Source: Sphingomonas sp. ERG5 | GTDB taxonomy: Bacteria > Pseudomonadota > Alphaproteobacteria > Sphingomonadales > Sphingomonadaceae | Direction: 5' to 3' | Assembly: GCF_000803065.1 (NCBI RefSeq) | Contig: NZ_JSXI01000067.1 | Location: forward strand, 60,833-124,832 | DNA length: 64,000 bases | In this document: piece after piece, positions 52,216 through 60,183 of the stretch | Numbering within the stretch: position 1 is the stretch's first letter | How the letters are laid out: every line of letters starts with the position of its first letter | Notes under the pieces: model-generated | Told to the model about the DNA's origin: nothing | Database searches by the model: none | Seen by the model: the letters and a program-made list of their open reading frames with translations, nothing else | Made by a program: the position numbers and the translations under genes

Positions 52216-54363
52216 TCAGAATTTATACTTCAACGTCACCCGTGCATTCCTTGGCTCGCCATAAACGAAGCCGGGAAACCAGCTGTTGCCGCTGAAGAAA
52301 ACCTTGTCGAAGAGATTGTCGACATTGAGCTGGAGCGACAGCTGTTTACTCAGATCATAACGCGCCATGATATTGACGATGGCATAGGCAGGCTGGCCGA
52401 TTGGCTCCACCACGGCGGTGTCGGGAATTTTGGCGGTGACCGGCGGCCGGCTTTCCCATTTGAGCGCGCCGCCAAGATCGAGTCCGTCGAGCACCCCGGT
52501 AAAGGCATATTTGGTCGAGAAATTGAACGCCCGGCGCGGTTGATGGCTGAGCACGTCCACGCCATCGGCATCCTTGGCGCTATACTGGCTCCAGCCGACG
52601 CTGACGTCCCATTGCGGCGTCACCTTGCCGACGACTTCCAGTTCATACCCCTTGGCGACCGTCCCATTCGCACCGCGATAGGCCGGGTTGGCGGTGCCCG
52701 GTACCTTAAGGTCCCCATCGGGAACGGCCAGATTATCCTGTTCGATACGATACACGGCGGCGGTTGCGAGGAGCTTGCCATCGAGCAGCAGCGCCTTCAG
52801 GCCCGCCTCGTAATTCTTCCCTTCCAGCGGATCGAGCAAGCGGCCGTTGCGGTCGCGGACATTGCCCTGCGGCTTGAAGATATTGGTGTAGCTCACATAA
52901 GCGGACAGGTTGGCGGTGATGTCATAGACCAGCCCGGCATAGGGCGTGAGCACGCCCTTATAGCTCAGCTTGTAGGCGGTGGGGTTGTCCCGGGTCACAT
53001 CCTCGTTGCGCTTGAAATAACTCAGGCGCCCGCCCCCGATGAACTTCAGCCCGCGAAGCACGCTGATCCGCGTCGTGGCATATAGCGCGGCCTGGGTGGT
53101 ATTGCCCTGGCTGGACAAATAGCGCGGGGCCCATTCGGGATCGCCAAGCTCGCCGTTCCAATGGTTGAAGTCGCCGATCGGATCGATGGCGATGGGCGTG
53201 CGATTGCTCCAGCCGTCGCTCAGGTAGTTCACCATTGCGCCGACGGCCAGATCATGATGGCCGCCCAGCAGCGAGAACGGGCCGTTGGCCTGAATGCTGC
53301 CATTCCATTGTTCGGGATTGGCGTTGAACCAATAGCCTGTGGTGGCCATGCCGCCGCCGGTGACCCGGTCGGGCGTGCCGTCGAGCCACAACAGCTTCGA
53401 ATTTTCCAATCCCTTGTGATAGCTGACATCGCCGCGAAGACTCCATTCCCCGCCCAGTTCACGCGTCAGGGTGGCGAAGGCCGAAATCTCGGTGGTATTC
53501 CAGAACCCCCAGTCGGTGCCGGTGGTCTTGGATCGCGGCCAGTTGGTCCGCGTCCCGTCGGTGTACCAATAGGGCAGCTGCGCCCACATCACCCCGTCGC
53601 GGTCGTCGCGTTGATAGCTGGCGCCGACCGACAATTTGGTACGGTCGCCCAGGTCGGCATCCAGCACGGTATAAAGGACCAGGCTCTGCTTCTTTTCGCG
53701 ATCGACAAAGCCGTCCTGCCGCGATGCCTGAACGACGGCGCGCAGACGCACGGTTCCGGCGGCATTGAGCGGCGACTGGCCATCCACGGTCACGGCAAAG
53801 CGGTTCCATGACGCGGCTTCGAGGCTGACAGAGCCGGCAAATTCACTGGCATCGGCATGTTTGCGGATCAGGTTGACGACCGCCGACGGATCGCCCGCCC
53901 CATGCATCAGGCCCGCCGCGCCGCGCACCAGGTCGACGCGCTCGTAGATCGCGGTGCTGGTTTCGCCAAAGCCGACATTCCCGTTGGCGAACGGCGCGCC
54001 GTCGAGCTGGAAATTCTGCACTTCGAAGCCACGCGAGGAAATCGCGCTGCGACCGCGATCAATGTCCTTCTTGGAAATGCCCACGGCAAAATCGAGCGCG
54101 TCGTTGATCGATATCAGCGCCTGGTCGTCGATCTGCTGCCGGGTGATGACACTGATCGTCTGTGGCGTTTCGATCGGGGTGAGGCGTAGCCCCGTGGCGG
54201 TGGTGGGCTGGTCGCTGCGGCCATAGCCGGTCACGACGATGTCGTCATTGACTTCGCCATCCGGCGCGGTGTCCGCTGGCTGGGTTTGCTGTGCGTGAAG
54301 CAGTGCCGGCGTGAACAACCAGGCAGAGCCCGCGAGCAGCAAGCGAAATGAACGACGCATCAT
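52216..54363 (-). CDS. TonB-dependent siderophore receptor
   Basis: A 715-residue outer-membrane receptor. After the signal peptide (cleavage near LLHAQQ) is a TonB-box-like DDIVVTGYG, the plug domain (ETPQTISVITRQQIDDQ, SSRGFEVQNFQLDGAPFANG, ERVDLVRGAAGLMHGAGDPSAVVNLI split here), then the 22-strand barrel ending in the terminal aromatic phenylalanine (YKF). The PQTISVITRQQIDDQ and RGF patterns are typical of ferric-siderophore receptors such as FhuA/FpvA. Two ATGs (54363, 54360) follow AAGGGG; the second is better spaced. No transport genes nearby. Confidence 0.92.
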   Translation of the reverse strand: MMRRSFRLLLAGSAWLFTPALLHAQQTQPADTAPDGEVNDDIVVTGYGRSDQPTTATGLRLTPIETPQTISVITRQQIDDQALISINDALDFAVGISKKDIDRGRSAISSRGFEVQNFQLDGAPFANGNVGFGETSTAIYERVDLVRGAAGLMHGAGDPSAVVNLIRKHADASEFAGSVSLEAASWNRFAVTVDGQSPLNAAGTVRLRAVVQASRQDGFVDREKKQSLVLYTVLDADLGDRTKLSVGASYQRDDRDGVMWAQLPYWYTDGTRTNWPRSKTTGTDWGFWNTTEISAFATLTRELGGEWSLRGDVSYHKGLENSKLLWLDGTPDRVTGGGMATTGYWFNANPEQWNGSIQANGPFSLLGGHHDLAVGAMVNYLSDGWSNRTPIAIDPIGDFNHWNGELGDPEWAPRYLSSQGNTTQAALYATTRISVLRGLKFIGGGRLSYFKRNEDVTRDNPTAYKLSYKGVLTPYAGLVYDITANLSAYVSYTNIFKPQGNVRDRNGRLLDPLEGKNYEAGLKALLLDGKLLATAAVYRIEQDNLAVPDGDLKVPGTANPAYRGANGTVAKGYELEVVGKVTPQWDVSVGWSQYSAKDADGVDVLSHQPRRAFNFSTKYAFTGVLDGLDLGGALKWESRPPVTAKIPDTAVVEPIGQPAYAIVNIMARYDLSKQLSLQLNVDNLFDKVFFSGNSWFPGFVYGEPRNARVTLKYKF

Positions 54364-54550
54364 TTTCCCCTTTTCAATATCATCTCCCGGCGCGTTTCAC
54401 CTTCCGCGTTGCGCCGGGCGCATGCGCTGTCGCCGCCGCCAGAATCGGGCCGGGTACCGCGAAGCGGACCGGCAAGATCTGGGGGGTGAAGCGCGCAACC
54501 CGTTCGCGACGACTGAGGCAATGATACCCTGCCGAGGCGCGCGTCGTTAA

Positions 54551-54565
54551 TGCGATTAACTCGCA
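54551..54565. promoter_or_regulatory. Candidate Fur-family operator upstream of the siderophore receptor
   Basis: TGCGATTAACTCGCA has perfect arms TGCGA/TCGCA around a 5-base AT-rich centre, like alphaproteobacterial Fur/Irr boxes. It lies 188 bases before the receptor start, somewhat far, so the transcription start would have to be distal. Confidence 0.35.
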
Positions 54566-54717
54566 GTTGCAAGAGTTGAAAACAAGCGTGGCCCGTGATG
54601 CGCGCAACGGCGCGGGATCGATGTCGCTCAGCATGACGGCACGCATGGTCGTGTTTCATTGCGGATGCCCCGGTTGTTCTGAGCCGTCGGGGCTTTTGAG
54701 TGATTTAAGTCATTGAA

Positions 54718-54732
54718 TTAAAGTTATTTTAA
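54718..54732. promoter_or_regulatory. CtrA-like motif TTAA-N7-TTAA
   Basis: TTAA-AGTTATT-TTAA matches the CtrA consensus spacing. It sits in an AT-rich island about 170 bases before the terminase-like gene. A match this short can occur by chance. Confidence 0.3.
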
Positions 54733-54800
54733 TGGCGGTGTTGCTCAATGCAGTCCATCGTCGACATCCAGCAACGTCGGTGGAATGCCCTGCACGCGCC

Positions 54801-54846
54801 GCAACGGGAGATATGGTACAATCCGGTGTAACATATCTCCCATTGC
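54801..54846. repeat. 46-bp hairpin/operator-like inverted repeat
   Basis: GCAACGGGAGATATG (54801-54815) and CATATCTCCCATTGC (54832-54846) are inverted copies with one mismatch. A second nested pair, TACA (54817-54820) and TGTA (54827-54830), extends the symmetry. It ends 54 bases before the terminase-like ATG, an operator position. Confidence 0.7.
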
Positions 54847-54900
54847 CGCCGTCGCCCGGCATGATTCAAACGCCGCCCGACCGCCGTTATTGCGGCAAGC

Positions 54901-55389
54901 ATGGAAACCCGTCCCTCGACCTTCAAACCGGCTTATGTCCGCCAGGCGCGGGACCTCTATGCCCAGGGTCTGACCGATCGTGAGCTTGCCGCGGCGTTCG
55001 GCGTCTCGCGCACCACCATCTTTCGCTGGCGCGCCGCTTACCCTGAGTTCGCCGAAGCGACCAAGCTCGGTAAGGAAGTGGCCGACGACCGTGTCGAGCG
55101 CGCGCTGTACGAGCGCGCGATCGGCTATGAGGAGGAGGCGGTGCGCGTCTATCCGCCGGTCGGGGGCGAAGAGCCGGTGATCGTGCGCTACAAGCGCGAA
55201 GTCCGCGCCGATGTCGCTGCCGCGCTGCACTGGATGCGCGCCCGCCGCCCCGCAATCTGGGCCTGCCCCATGCCGCCGCCAGAGGAGGCGACAAACTGGG
55301 CGGAGGAACTCCGCAAGGCGGCAGCTCGGGTGAGTAACCGGGAATCGCCCGAATTCCGTGAGGCGCTGCGCTATCATGCGCGCGAATAG
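54901..55389 (+). CDS. Orphan HTH protein resembling phage terminase small subunit
   Basis: A 162-residue protein with an N-terminal homeodomain-like HTH (YVRQARDLYAQGLTDRELAA, then GVSRTTIFRWRAAYPEF). The following KLGKEVADDRVERALYERAIGYEEEAVRVYPP and the tail ADVAAALHWMRARRPAIW closely follow the pattern of phage terminase small subunits, which recognise packaging sites. No other phage gene is within the window, so it is either a prophage remnant or a co-opted DNA-binding protein. The start follows AAGCATGG weakly; the hairpin at 54801-54846 lies upstream. Confidence 0.75.
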   Translation: METRPSTFKPAYVRQARDLYAQGLTDRELAAAFGVSRTTIFRWRAAYPEFAEATKLGKEVADDRVERALYERAIGYEEEAVRVYPPVGGEEPVIVRYKREVRADVAAALHWMRARRPAIWACPMPPPEEATNWAEELRKAAARVSNRESPEFREALRYHARE

Positions 55390-55504
55390 GTGTCCGGTCG
55401 GCGTCACCCCGCCGCACCATCAACTGGAGCATTTCCGAACTGAGCTGAGCCACCCCTATCCGCTCGAAACGAACGGGAGTGGTTCCATCCCCACGCTGGC
55501 TCTT

Positions 55505-56890
55505 CTAATTGATCCGCTCGAACGACAAAGTGCGCTGTTCCCGGTCGACCGCCATGAGCCGGACACGCAGCGCATCGCCCGGCGTCACATTATGCGCGCT
55601 GACATTGGCGACCACCGGCAAGTCGCGCAACTGCATGCGCGCTCCGTGATCGGTCACATCGGTCACGACCGCCGGGAAGACCTGCCCTTCCTGGCCGTGC
55701 AGCATGACCGTCTCGGCCAGGTCGATCACCGCGCGGTCGATCCGCCCGCTCAGCGCGTCGGCACGCGCCATCACCTGGGGCAGGCGCGTGAATGCTTCGG
55801 TCACGACATCGGGCACGGCCTGGCCATTGGCGATCGCCAGCGTGGCGCGGACCACATAGCGATCGGCGAGGCGGCGCAGCGGTGCGGTGGCATGGGCATA
55901 GGTCGCGGCCATCGCGGCGTGCCACGGCACCACGCCCTCGCGATACGGCACATAGGAGGCGCCCATGCCGGCGCGCCGGATTGCCAGCATGAACGCCGCC
56001 TGGCGCGGGTCGGTCGGATCGAGCGTGCGTTCGAACTGCGTGAGCGGCACTGCGTCGGGCCAGGTCAGGCCGAAGGCGCTGGCGGTGTGACGCAACCGTT
56101 TGATCGCGCGCGCGTCGGGTTCGGCCATCACCCGAAACAACCCGGTATGATGCGCCTGCAGCGCATCGGCGATCGCCATATTGGACGCCAGCGACATCGC
56201 GGCGTTGCGATTTTCCGATTCAAGCAGCGGGCGGAACGCGAGCTGATATTTGCCGTCGCCAAGTGCGGCGACTTCCTGTTCGGGCGGATCGACGCGCGCC
56301 GCGCCGCGCCGGTCCTCGGCGGCCTGGATGCGCGTTGCCAGTTCGGCGAAACCGGCGGGCAAGTCGGCGTCCTGCACGCTGTCATAGGCAAGCTTGGCGG
56401 CGCTGCGGATGATCGCGCGCTCGGCGCCGTCGAGGCGCACGCCGCCGTCCGGGGCAACGCGCACGGTGAAGATCACCGCCGGGCGCGGGCCATCGGGCAA
56501 CAGGCTGGCAGCGGCTTCGGCAAGCACCGGTGGATAGAGCCCGGCCTTGCCATCGGGCAGATAGCGCGTCGTGCCGCGCTGCCATGCCTCGGTATCGATG
56601 ACATCGCCATCGTCGACGAACCAGGCGACATCGGCGATGGCGTAATGGAGCAGCAGGTCGGCGCCGCTCGCGTCGATCGCAAAGGCCTGGTCGAGGTCGG
56701 TCGAGGCGGCCGGGTCGAGCGTGACGAACCGCTGGGCGGTGCGGTCGACATGCTGCGTTGGGGCACGGGTCGAGGCGGCAGCGGCGGCGGCAAGGACATT
56801 GGCGGGAAAACCGTCCGGCACCTGAAACTGGCCGCGGATCGTCGCCAGGCCATGCGCCAGGGCATTGTCGGGATCGGCGAGTGCCTTCAT
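55505..56890 (-). CDS. RNB-domain ribonuclease (RNase II/R type), short form
   Basis: A 461-residue protein that is mostly an RNB catalytic domain. The magnesium-binding segment reads TLDPAASTDLDQAFAI, close to the family's DPxxAxDxDDA, so the third aspartate is replaced by a glutamine. YAHATAPLRRLADRYV is the second signature (usually YTHFTSPIRRY). N-terminal cold-shock domains are lacking; a C-terminal S1-like part (FPAVVTDVTDHGARMQLRD) is present. It probably degrades RNA 3'-5'. The ATG at 56890 follows a hairpin that separates it from the pilus cluster. Confidence 0.88.
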   Translation of the reverse strand: MKALADPDNALAHGLATIRGQFQVPDGFPANVLAAAAAASTRAPTQHVDRTAQRFVTLDPAASTDLDQAFAIDASGADLLLHYAIADVAWFVDDGDVIDTEAWQRGTTRYLPDGKAGLYPPVLAEAAASLLPDGPRPAVIFTVRVAPDGGVRLDGAERAIIRSAAKLAYDSVQDADLPAGFAELATRIQAAEDRRGAARVDPPEQEVAALGDGKYQLAFRPLLESENRNAAMSLASNMAIADALQAHHTGLFRVMAEPDARAIKRLRHTASAFGLTWPDAVPLTQFERTLDPTDPRQAAFMLAIRRAGMGASYVPYREGVVPWHAAMAATYAHATAPLRRLADRYVVRATLAIANGQAVPDVVTEAFTRLPQVMARADALSGRIDRAVIDLAETVMLHGQEGQVFPAVVTDVTDHGARMQLRDLPVVANVSAHNVTPGDALRVRLMAVDREQRTLSFERIN

Positions 56891-56909
56891 CGCCTATCGA
56901 CTACACCGT

Positions 56910-56933
56910 CCGCGCCTTTTCGGAAAGGCGCGG
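56910..56933 (-). terminator. Perfect 10-bp hairpin between the pilus cluster and the ribonuclease gene
   Basis: CCGCGCCTTT and AAAGGCGCGG pair perfectly over a four-base loop. No T-run follows on the minus strand, so it may be a weak terminator for the upstream pilus operon. Confidence 0.5.
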
Positions 56934-56956
56934 ATCCGTGCTCTTCGCCCGGCGGG

Positions 56957-57469
56957 TCAATAGCTCAGCGTCACCTGGACCTGATCGGTGTAGATGCCGT
57001 CGGGAAGGTTGGGCTGCAGCGACGTGACCGTGCCATAGACGGGCAGCCGCTGTTCCTGGCCGGCAGCGATGGTGACGGGCCAGGGTCGGTCGTCCCACAG
57101 CGGCGCGGTCGCCAGGCCGCGGCGCAATTCATAGGGGATCAGCGCACTGTGCGGGCCGCGCATCCGGCGCTGCGATCCATTGGCGTTCTGGCCATAGTCA
57201 AAGGCGATGGTCGGGGTGACGCCTTTGGTGCAGCGGATCGACAGGTCGACGGACATCGTCAGGATGATGTCGCGGTCGAATTCCACGCCCAAAGCGGAAT
57301 GACGGCCGAAATCGCCTTGGCCGGAGGGCAAATTGCCATCCGGCGCGCCGCCAATGTCGCACACCGGGTCGACCGACGCCGTCACCTGGAGCGGTGCGGT
57401 CGGTACGGTCTGCGCATGGCACAAGCCTGCCCCGGCAAGGAGCATGGCTGGAATAAGGAATCTGATCAT
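56957..57469 (-). CDS. Spore coat U (SCPU) domain secreted protein, last gene of the pilus cluster
   Basis: A 170-residue exported pilin-like protein: signal peptide (to LCHAQ), then one SCPU domain with the usual cysteine pair (PVCDIGG and IRCTKG) and the QRRMRG motif before IPYELRR. It ends in the donor-strand-type C-terminal strand YTDQVQVTLSY. It would be a subunit assembled by the chaperone/usher encoded upstream. A hairpin separates it from the preceding pilin gene. Confidence 0.85.
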   Translation of the reverse strand: MIRFLIPAMLLAGAGLCHAQTVPTAPLQVTASVDPVCDIGGAPDGNLPSGQGDFGRHSALGVEFDRDIILTMSVDLSIRCTKGVTPTIAFDYGQNANGSQRRMRGPHSALIPYELRRGLATAPLWDDRPWPVTIAAGQEQRLPVYGTVTSLQPNLPDGIYTDQVQVTLSY

Positions 57470-57503
57470 TCGATTGAATCCGGCATCGACTCCGACGGGA
57501 TCA

Positions 57504-57539
57504 GGCCGGATCGTCCTTCACGGGAAAGGCGATCCGGCC
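57504..57539 (-). repeat. Intercistronic hairpin GGCCGGATCG/CGATCCGGCC
   Basis: A perfect 10-bp stem between the last two pilin-like genes, without a T-run. It could reduce read-through to the last gene or stabilise the upstream message. Confidence 0.55.
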
Positions 57540-57547
57540 CGGAATCC

Positions 57548-58045
57548 TCAATAGGTCACCGTCATGGTCACGGTGTCCGTATAGCTGCCGGGCGACGGCA
57601 GTGTCTGGCCGGCCGGGATCCGGCCATAGACCGTGACGGTCTGGGTCGTGCCCGTGCCGGCGCCGCCGGTATTACCTGCACCAAGCGTGCCGGCGACCGT
57701 CGGGAAGGGGGTCGCGCGGCCCGTATCCGAATAGATGTCGTAATTCAGGAACTGGGCCAGCGTGGCATGCTTCATCCGGTTCTGCGCGCCGCTGGCATTG
57801 GTCCCGGCCGCAGCCGAGAGAAACCAGGGCGTGGTGTTGGTGCAGATCAGATCGACCGAACCGGTATTGTCGATATTGGTGGCCGATTGCGTCACCGAAC
57901 CGAACGCAAGCGTCGAGGTCGAGGTGATGCTGCACGAGGCGACGACATTGGCGGTCACGTTGAGCGTGTCCGTGTCGGTATCCGCAAAGGCCGGTGCCGC
58001 GATCAGCAGCGCCGGCAGCGCGAGTGCGTAAAGGGTCCTGTTCAT
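57548..58045 (-). CDS. SCPU domain pilin-like protein
   Basis: A 165-residue exported protein: signal peptide (to APAFAD), one SCPU domain with VVASCSITSTSTLAFGSV and the second cysteine in DLICTNTT, the NRMKHATLAQFLNYDIYSD core and the C-terminal strand YTDTVTMTVTY. A glycine-rich loop (LGAGNTGGAGTGTTQTV) is shared with its neighbours. The ATG at 58045 has AAGGAA upstream and gives the signal peptide. Confidence 0.86.
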   Translation of the reverse strand: MNRTLYALALPALLIAAPAFADTDTDTLNVTANVVASCSITSTSTLAFGSVTQSATNIDNTGSVDLICTNTTPWFLSAAAGTNASGAQNRMKHATLAQFLNYDIYSDTGRATPFPTVAGTLGAGNTGGAGTGTTQTVTVYGRIPAGQTLPSPGSYTDTVTMTVTY

Positions 58046-58089
58046 CTTGACGTTCCTTTCTTGAGCAAGCGGTTTTATGGTCTTCACGG

Positions 58090-58632
58090 TCAGTAAGTAA
58101 CTGTAACAACAACAGAATCAGTATAGGCGCCCGTCACTGACGGCACCACGGTGCCGGCGGGGATCAGGCCGAAGACAGTCAATGTCTGGTTGGCGCCGCT
58201 ACCTGTACCGTTGACGCCGCCGGCGCCGCCGATCGCGGCAGTCCCGCCGGTCGCATCCCAGATATTGGTGTGCGCGACTTCCTTGTAGAGTTGATAGGCG
58301 AGGCGACCCGCGCCGTTCGCCATCTGGCGAAGGCCGGTGCCAACCCCGACACGGTTGGCGCCGTCACCGATATAGACGGTGTAGGACGCGCCGTTGCTGC
58401 ACGCGACGGTGATCGTGCCGGTGGCGGGGATATCCGCCGCGAGCGGCCCGACGCTGCTCACCGTGCCGAACGGGACGGTCGGCGTCGATACGAGGTTGCA
58501 CGCCGCCTGGACGTTGGCGGTGACCGTGCCGTTGCCGGTGACGGTCGCGGCGGATGCGGGTTGGGCGGCGATGGCCAGGCATGCGATCGCCGCGGCGGTC
58601 GGCGGGGCGAGATATTTCATAATGGTCTTCAT
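58090..58632 (-). CDS. SCPU domain pilin-like protein, related to the two-domain neighbour
   Basis: A 180-residue exported protein with a signal peptide (to ASAATV) and one SCPU domain (AACNLVSTPTVPFGTVSSVG, VACSNGASYTVYIGDGANRV). Its second half (RQMANGAGRLAYQLYKEVAH, then NIWDATGGTA) closely resembles the C-terminal domain of the adjacent two-domain protein, which points to a recent tandem duplication. AAGGA precedes the ATG at 58632. Confidence 0.87.
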   Translation of the reverse strand: MKTIMKYLAPPTAAAIACLAIAAQPASAATVTGNGTVTANVQAACNLVSTPTVPFGTVSSVGPLAADIPATGTITVACSNGASYTVYIGDGANRVGVGTGLRQMANGAGRLAYQLYKEVAHTNIWDATGGTAAIGGAGGVNGTGSGANQTLTVFGLIPAGTVVPSVTGAYTDSVVVTVTY

Positions 58633-58766
58633 GATGATGTTCCTTGACTGGTTTCGAGCTGGGTTTGGTTTCGAGCTTGGCGGCTGCGGTTGTTGACTAT
58701 GGCGGTCTCATGGCGGCGCCTGCTGTCGCACCGACCCGGACGGGTTGAGGAAAAGCGGCGGGCCCA

Positions 58767-59786
58767 TCAGTAGGTCACCGTGATGACGACGGTGTCGGAA
58801 TAGGCGCCGTTGAGCGTGGGGAGCGTGGTGGCGATGGGAATCGCGGCGTAGACCGTCTTGGTCTGGTTCGCGCCGAGGCCGGTATCGGAAAGGCCGCCGC
58901 TGCCGCCAGTGGTGGCGGTGCCGCCGGTGGCGTCCCAGATCTGGGAGCGGGCGGGGTCCTTATAGAGCTGGTACGGCAGGCGCGCCGCGCCGTTCGCCAT
59001 CTGGCGATTGCCGCTGCCGGCCGCCACGCGGTTGTTTCCGTCACCGATATAGATGGTGTACGCGTCGTTGCACTGTACGGTCACTGACCCCTGGGCATCG
59101 ATCCGCGCCGCTGTCGGACCGATACTACTCACCGGGCCGAAACTGATCGCCGGCGATGAGATGAGCGAGCAGACCTTCGGTACCACGAAGTTCGCGGTGT
59201 AATTGCCATAGGCAAAATCGACCAGGTTGGTGGCATAAGCATCACACGTGGAACCGCTGGCCATATCCATGTAGATCTGGAACGCGCGGGTATATGTACC
59301 GGCGGGGACCGATGTGGCGGCGGGTGCGGGAACCACCGCGCTGAGGGTCGCCACGGTTGTCGATATCCCGACGCCACCAGGACCATAGGGGCCGTACATC
59401 GTGCCGGTCGTGCTCATCCCGGTGACGCTCTGGCCATGGGTGGTGTCGACGAAATCGAGCCGCAACGCCATCGAACTGGCGCCGGACAGGACGGTGGGTG
59501 TGTACATGGCCCCCATGCAGAAGCTGAGGCCATCGCTGAGTATGCCGAGGCAGGTTATCGTCGACGGAAAATCGAGCTTGGCATTGGTGCCGAGCGTGGC
59601 TGCGGTATAGGTGAAGGTCCTGTTCTGGGTCGCGCCGCTGGTATTGGTGCAGGCGGCATGGGCTGGGGTCGCGACGACCAGCGCCGGCAGGGCAATCAGT
59701 GCGGTGGCGAGCATATTGCCGGCAAAGCTGGCCGCGCCGAGCATCCCGACCAGCCCGCGCAACAATTTCATGATCGGGATGGGCAT
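58767..59786 (-). CDS. Two-domain SCPU protein, probable tip adhesin
   Basis: A 339-residue exported protein with two domains: an N-terminal SCPU-like domain with extra cysteines (CTNTSGATQN, ITCLGILSDGLSFCMGAMY, GSTCDAYATN) and a C-terminal domain with VCSLISSPAISFGPVSSIG and RQMANGAARLPYQLYKDPAR. In Csu-type pili the two-domain subunit (CsuE) is the tip adhesin, so this is the likely tip here. The ATG at 59786 follows GAGG; a GTG at 59795 is alternative. It starts 11 bases after the preceding gene's stop. Confidence 0.85.
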   Translation of the reverse strand: MPIPIMKLLRGLVGMLGAASFAGNMLATALIALPALVVATPAHAACTNTSGATQNRTFTYTAATLGTNAKLDFPSTITCLGILSDGLSFCMGAMYTPTVLSGASSMALRLDFVDTTHGQSVTGMSTTGTMYGPYGPGGVGISTTVATLSAVVPAPAATSVPAGTYTRAFQIYMDMASGSTCDAYATNLVDFAYGNYTANFVVPKVCSLISSPAISFGPVSSIGPTAARIDAQGSVTVQCNDAYTIYIGDGNNRVAAGSGNRQMANGAARLPYQLYKDPARSQIWDATGGTATTGGSGGLSDTGLGANQTKTVYAAIPIATTLPTLNGAYSDTVVITVTY

Positions 59787-59796
59787 CGGATCCACC

Positions 59797-60183
59797 TCAA
59801 TAATCCACGGTCAGGCGCTGGGCCTGAATCCGGACCAGCCCATTCCGCTCACGCGGCCCGGCCTGAAACGCTGACGGCGCCATGAAGTCGGGATCTGCAT
59901 CCGAGGTGATGACCGCGCGGTAAGGCACCGCGCTGGTGCACTCGATCCGGACGCCGTCGCCGCCCGGCATCGTCGCGATGGTGCAGGCTCGCGGCACGAC
60001 CATGCGCACTTGCATCGAGATCGCGCCGCGCGCTGGCCCCGCGCCGCCGCGCCGCGCTGGCCCGAGTTCCGTATCGGGCCGGGCCGCGGCGACATCGCGG
60101 CCCGCGCCGCATGCCGGCATGGCTCCGGCCAGGAGCAGCCAGGCCGACGCCGTTGCGGCGAAGATCCGGGGCGTCACTGACAT
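59797..60183 (-). CDS. Short SCPU-like protein
   Basis: A 128-residue exported protein with a signal peptide and a short SCPU-like domain: RACTIATMPGGDG and IECTSAVPYR give the cysteine pair, and it ends RIQAQRLTVDY. It lacks the glycine-rich loop and QRRM region of the other subunits, so it may be a small adaptor or an eroded pilin. The ATG overlaps the end of the usher gene by 10 bases. Confidence 0.75.
   Translation of the reverse strand: MSVTPRIFAATASAWLLLAGAMPACGAGRDVAAARPDTELGPARRGGAGPARGAISMQVRMVVPRACTIATMPGGDGVRIECTSAVPYRAVITSDADPDFMAPSAFQAGPRERNGLVRIQAQRLTVDY

Larger units (their letters stand above)
54364..54900. other. 537-bp divergent intergenic region, AT-rich core, several palindromes
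   Basis: Between the TonB receptor (minus) and the terminase-like gene (plus). It holds a Fur-like box (54551-54565), an AT-rich stretch with TTAA-N7-TTAA (54718-54732) and a long hairpin (54801-54846). Short open frames cross it on both strands without ribosome-binding sites or family likeness; no gene is called. Confidence 0.65.

Noticed and set aside
54360..54659. 99-codon minus-strand frame before the siderophore receptor
   Set aside because: No ribosome-binding site, no family likeness, arginine/histidine-rich; better read as the receptor's promoter region.
54901..55389. Prophage
   Set aside because: Only one phage-like gene; no integrase, capsid, large terminase or attachment repeats nearby.
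55358..58096. 912-codon open frame on the plus strand
   Set aside because: Antisense to the RNB gene and two SCPU genes; no recognisable motif.
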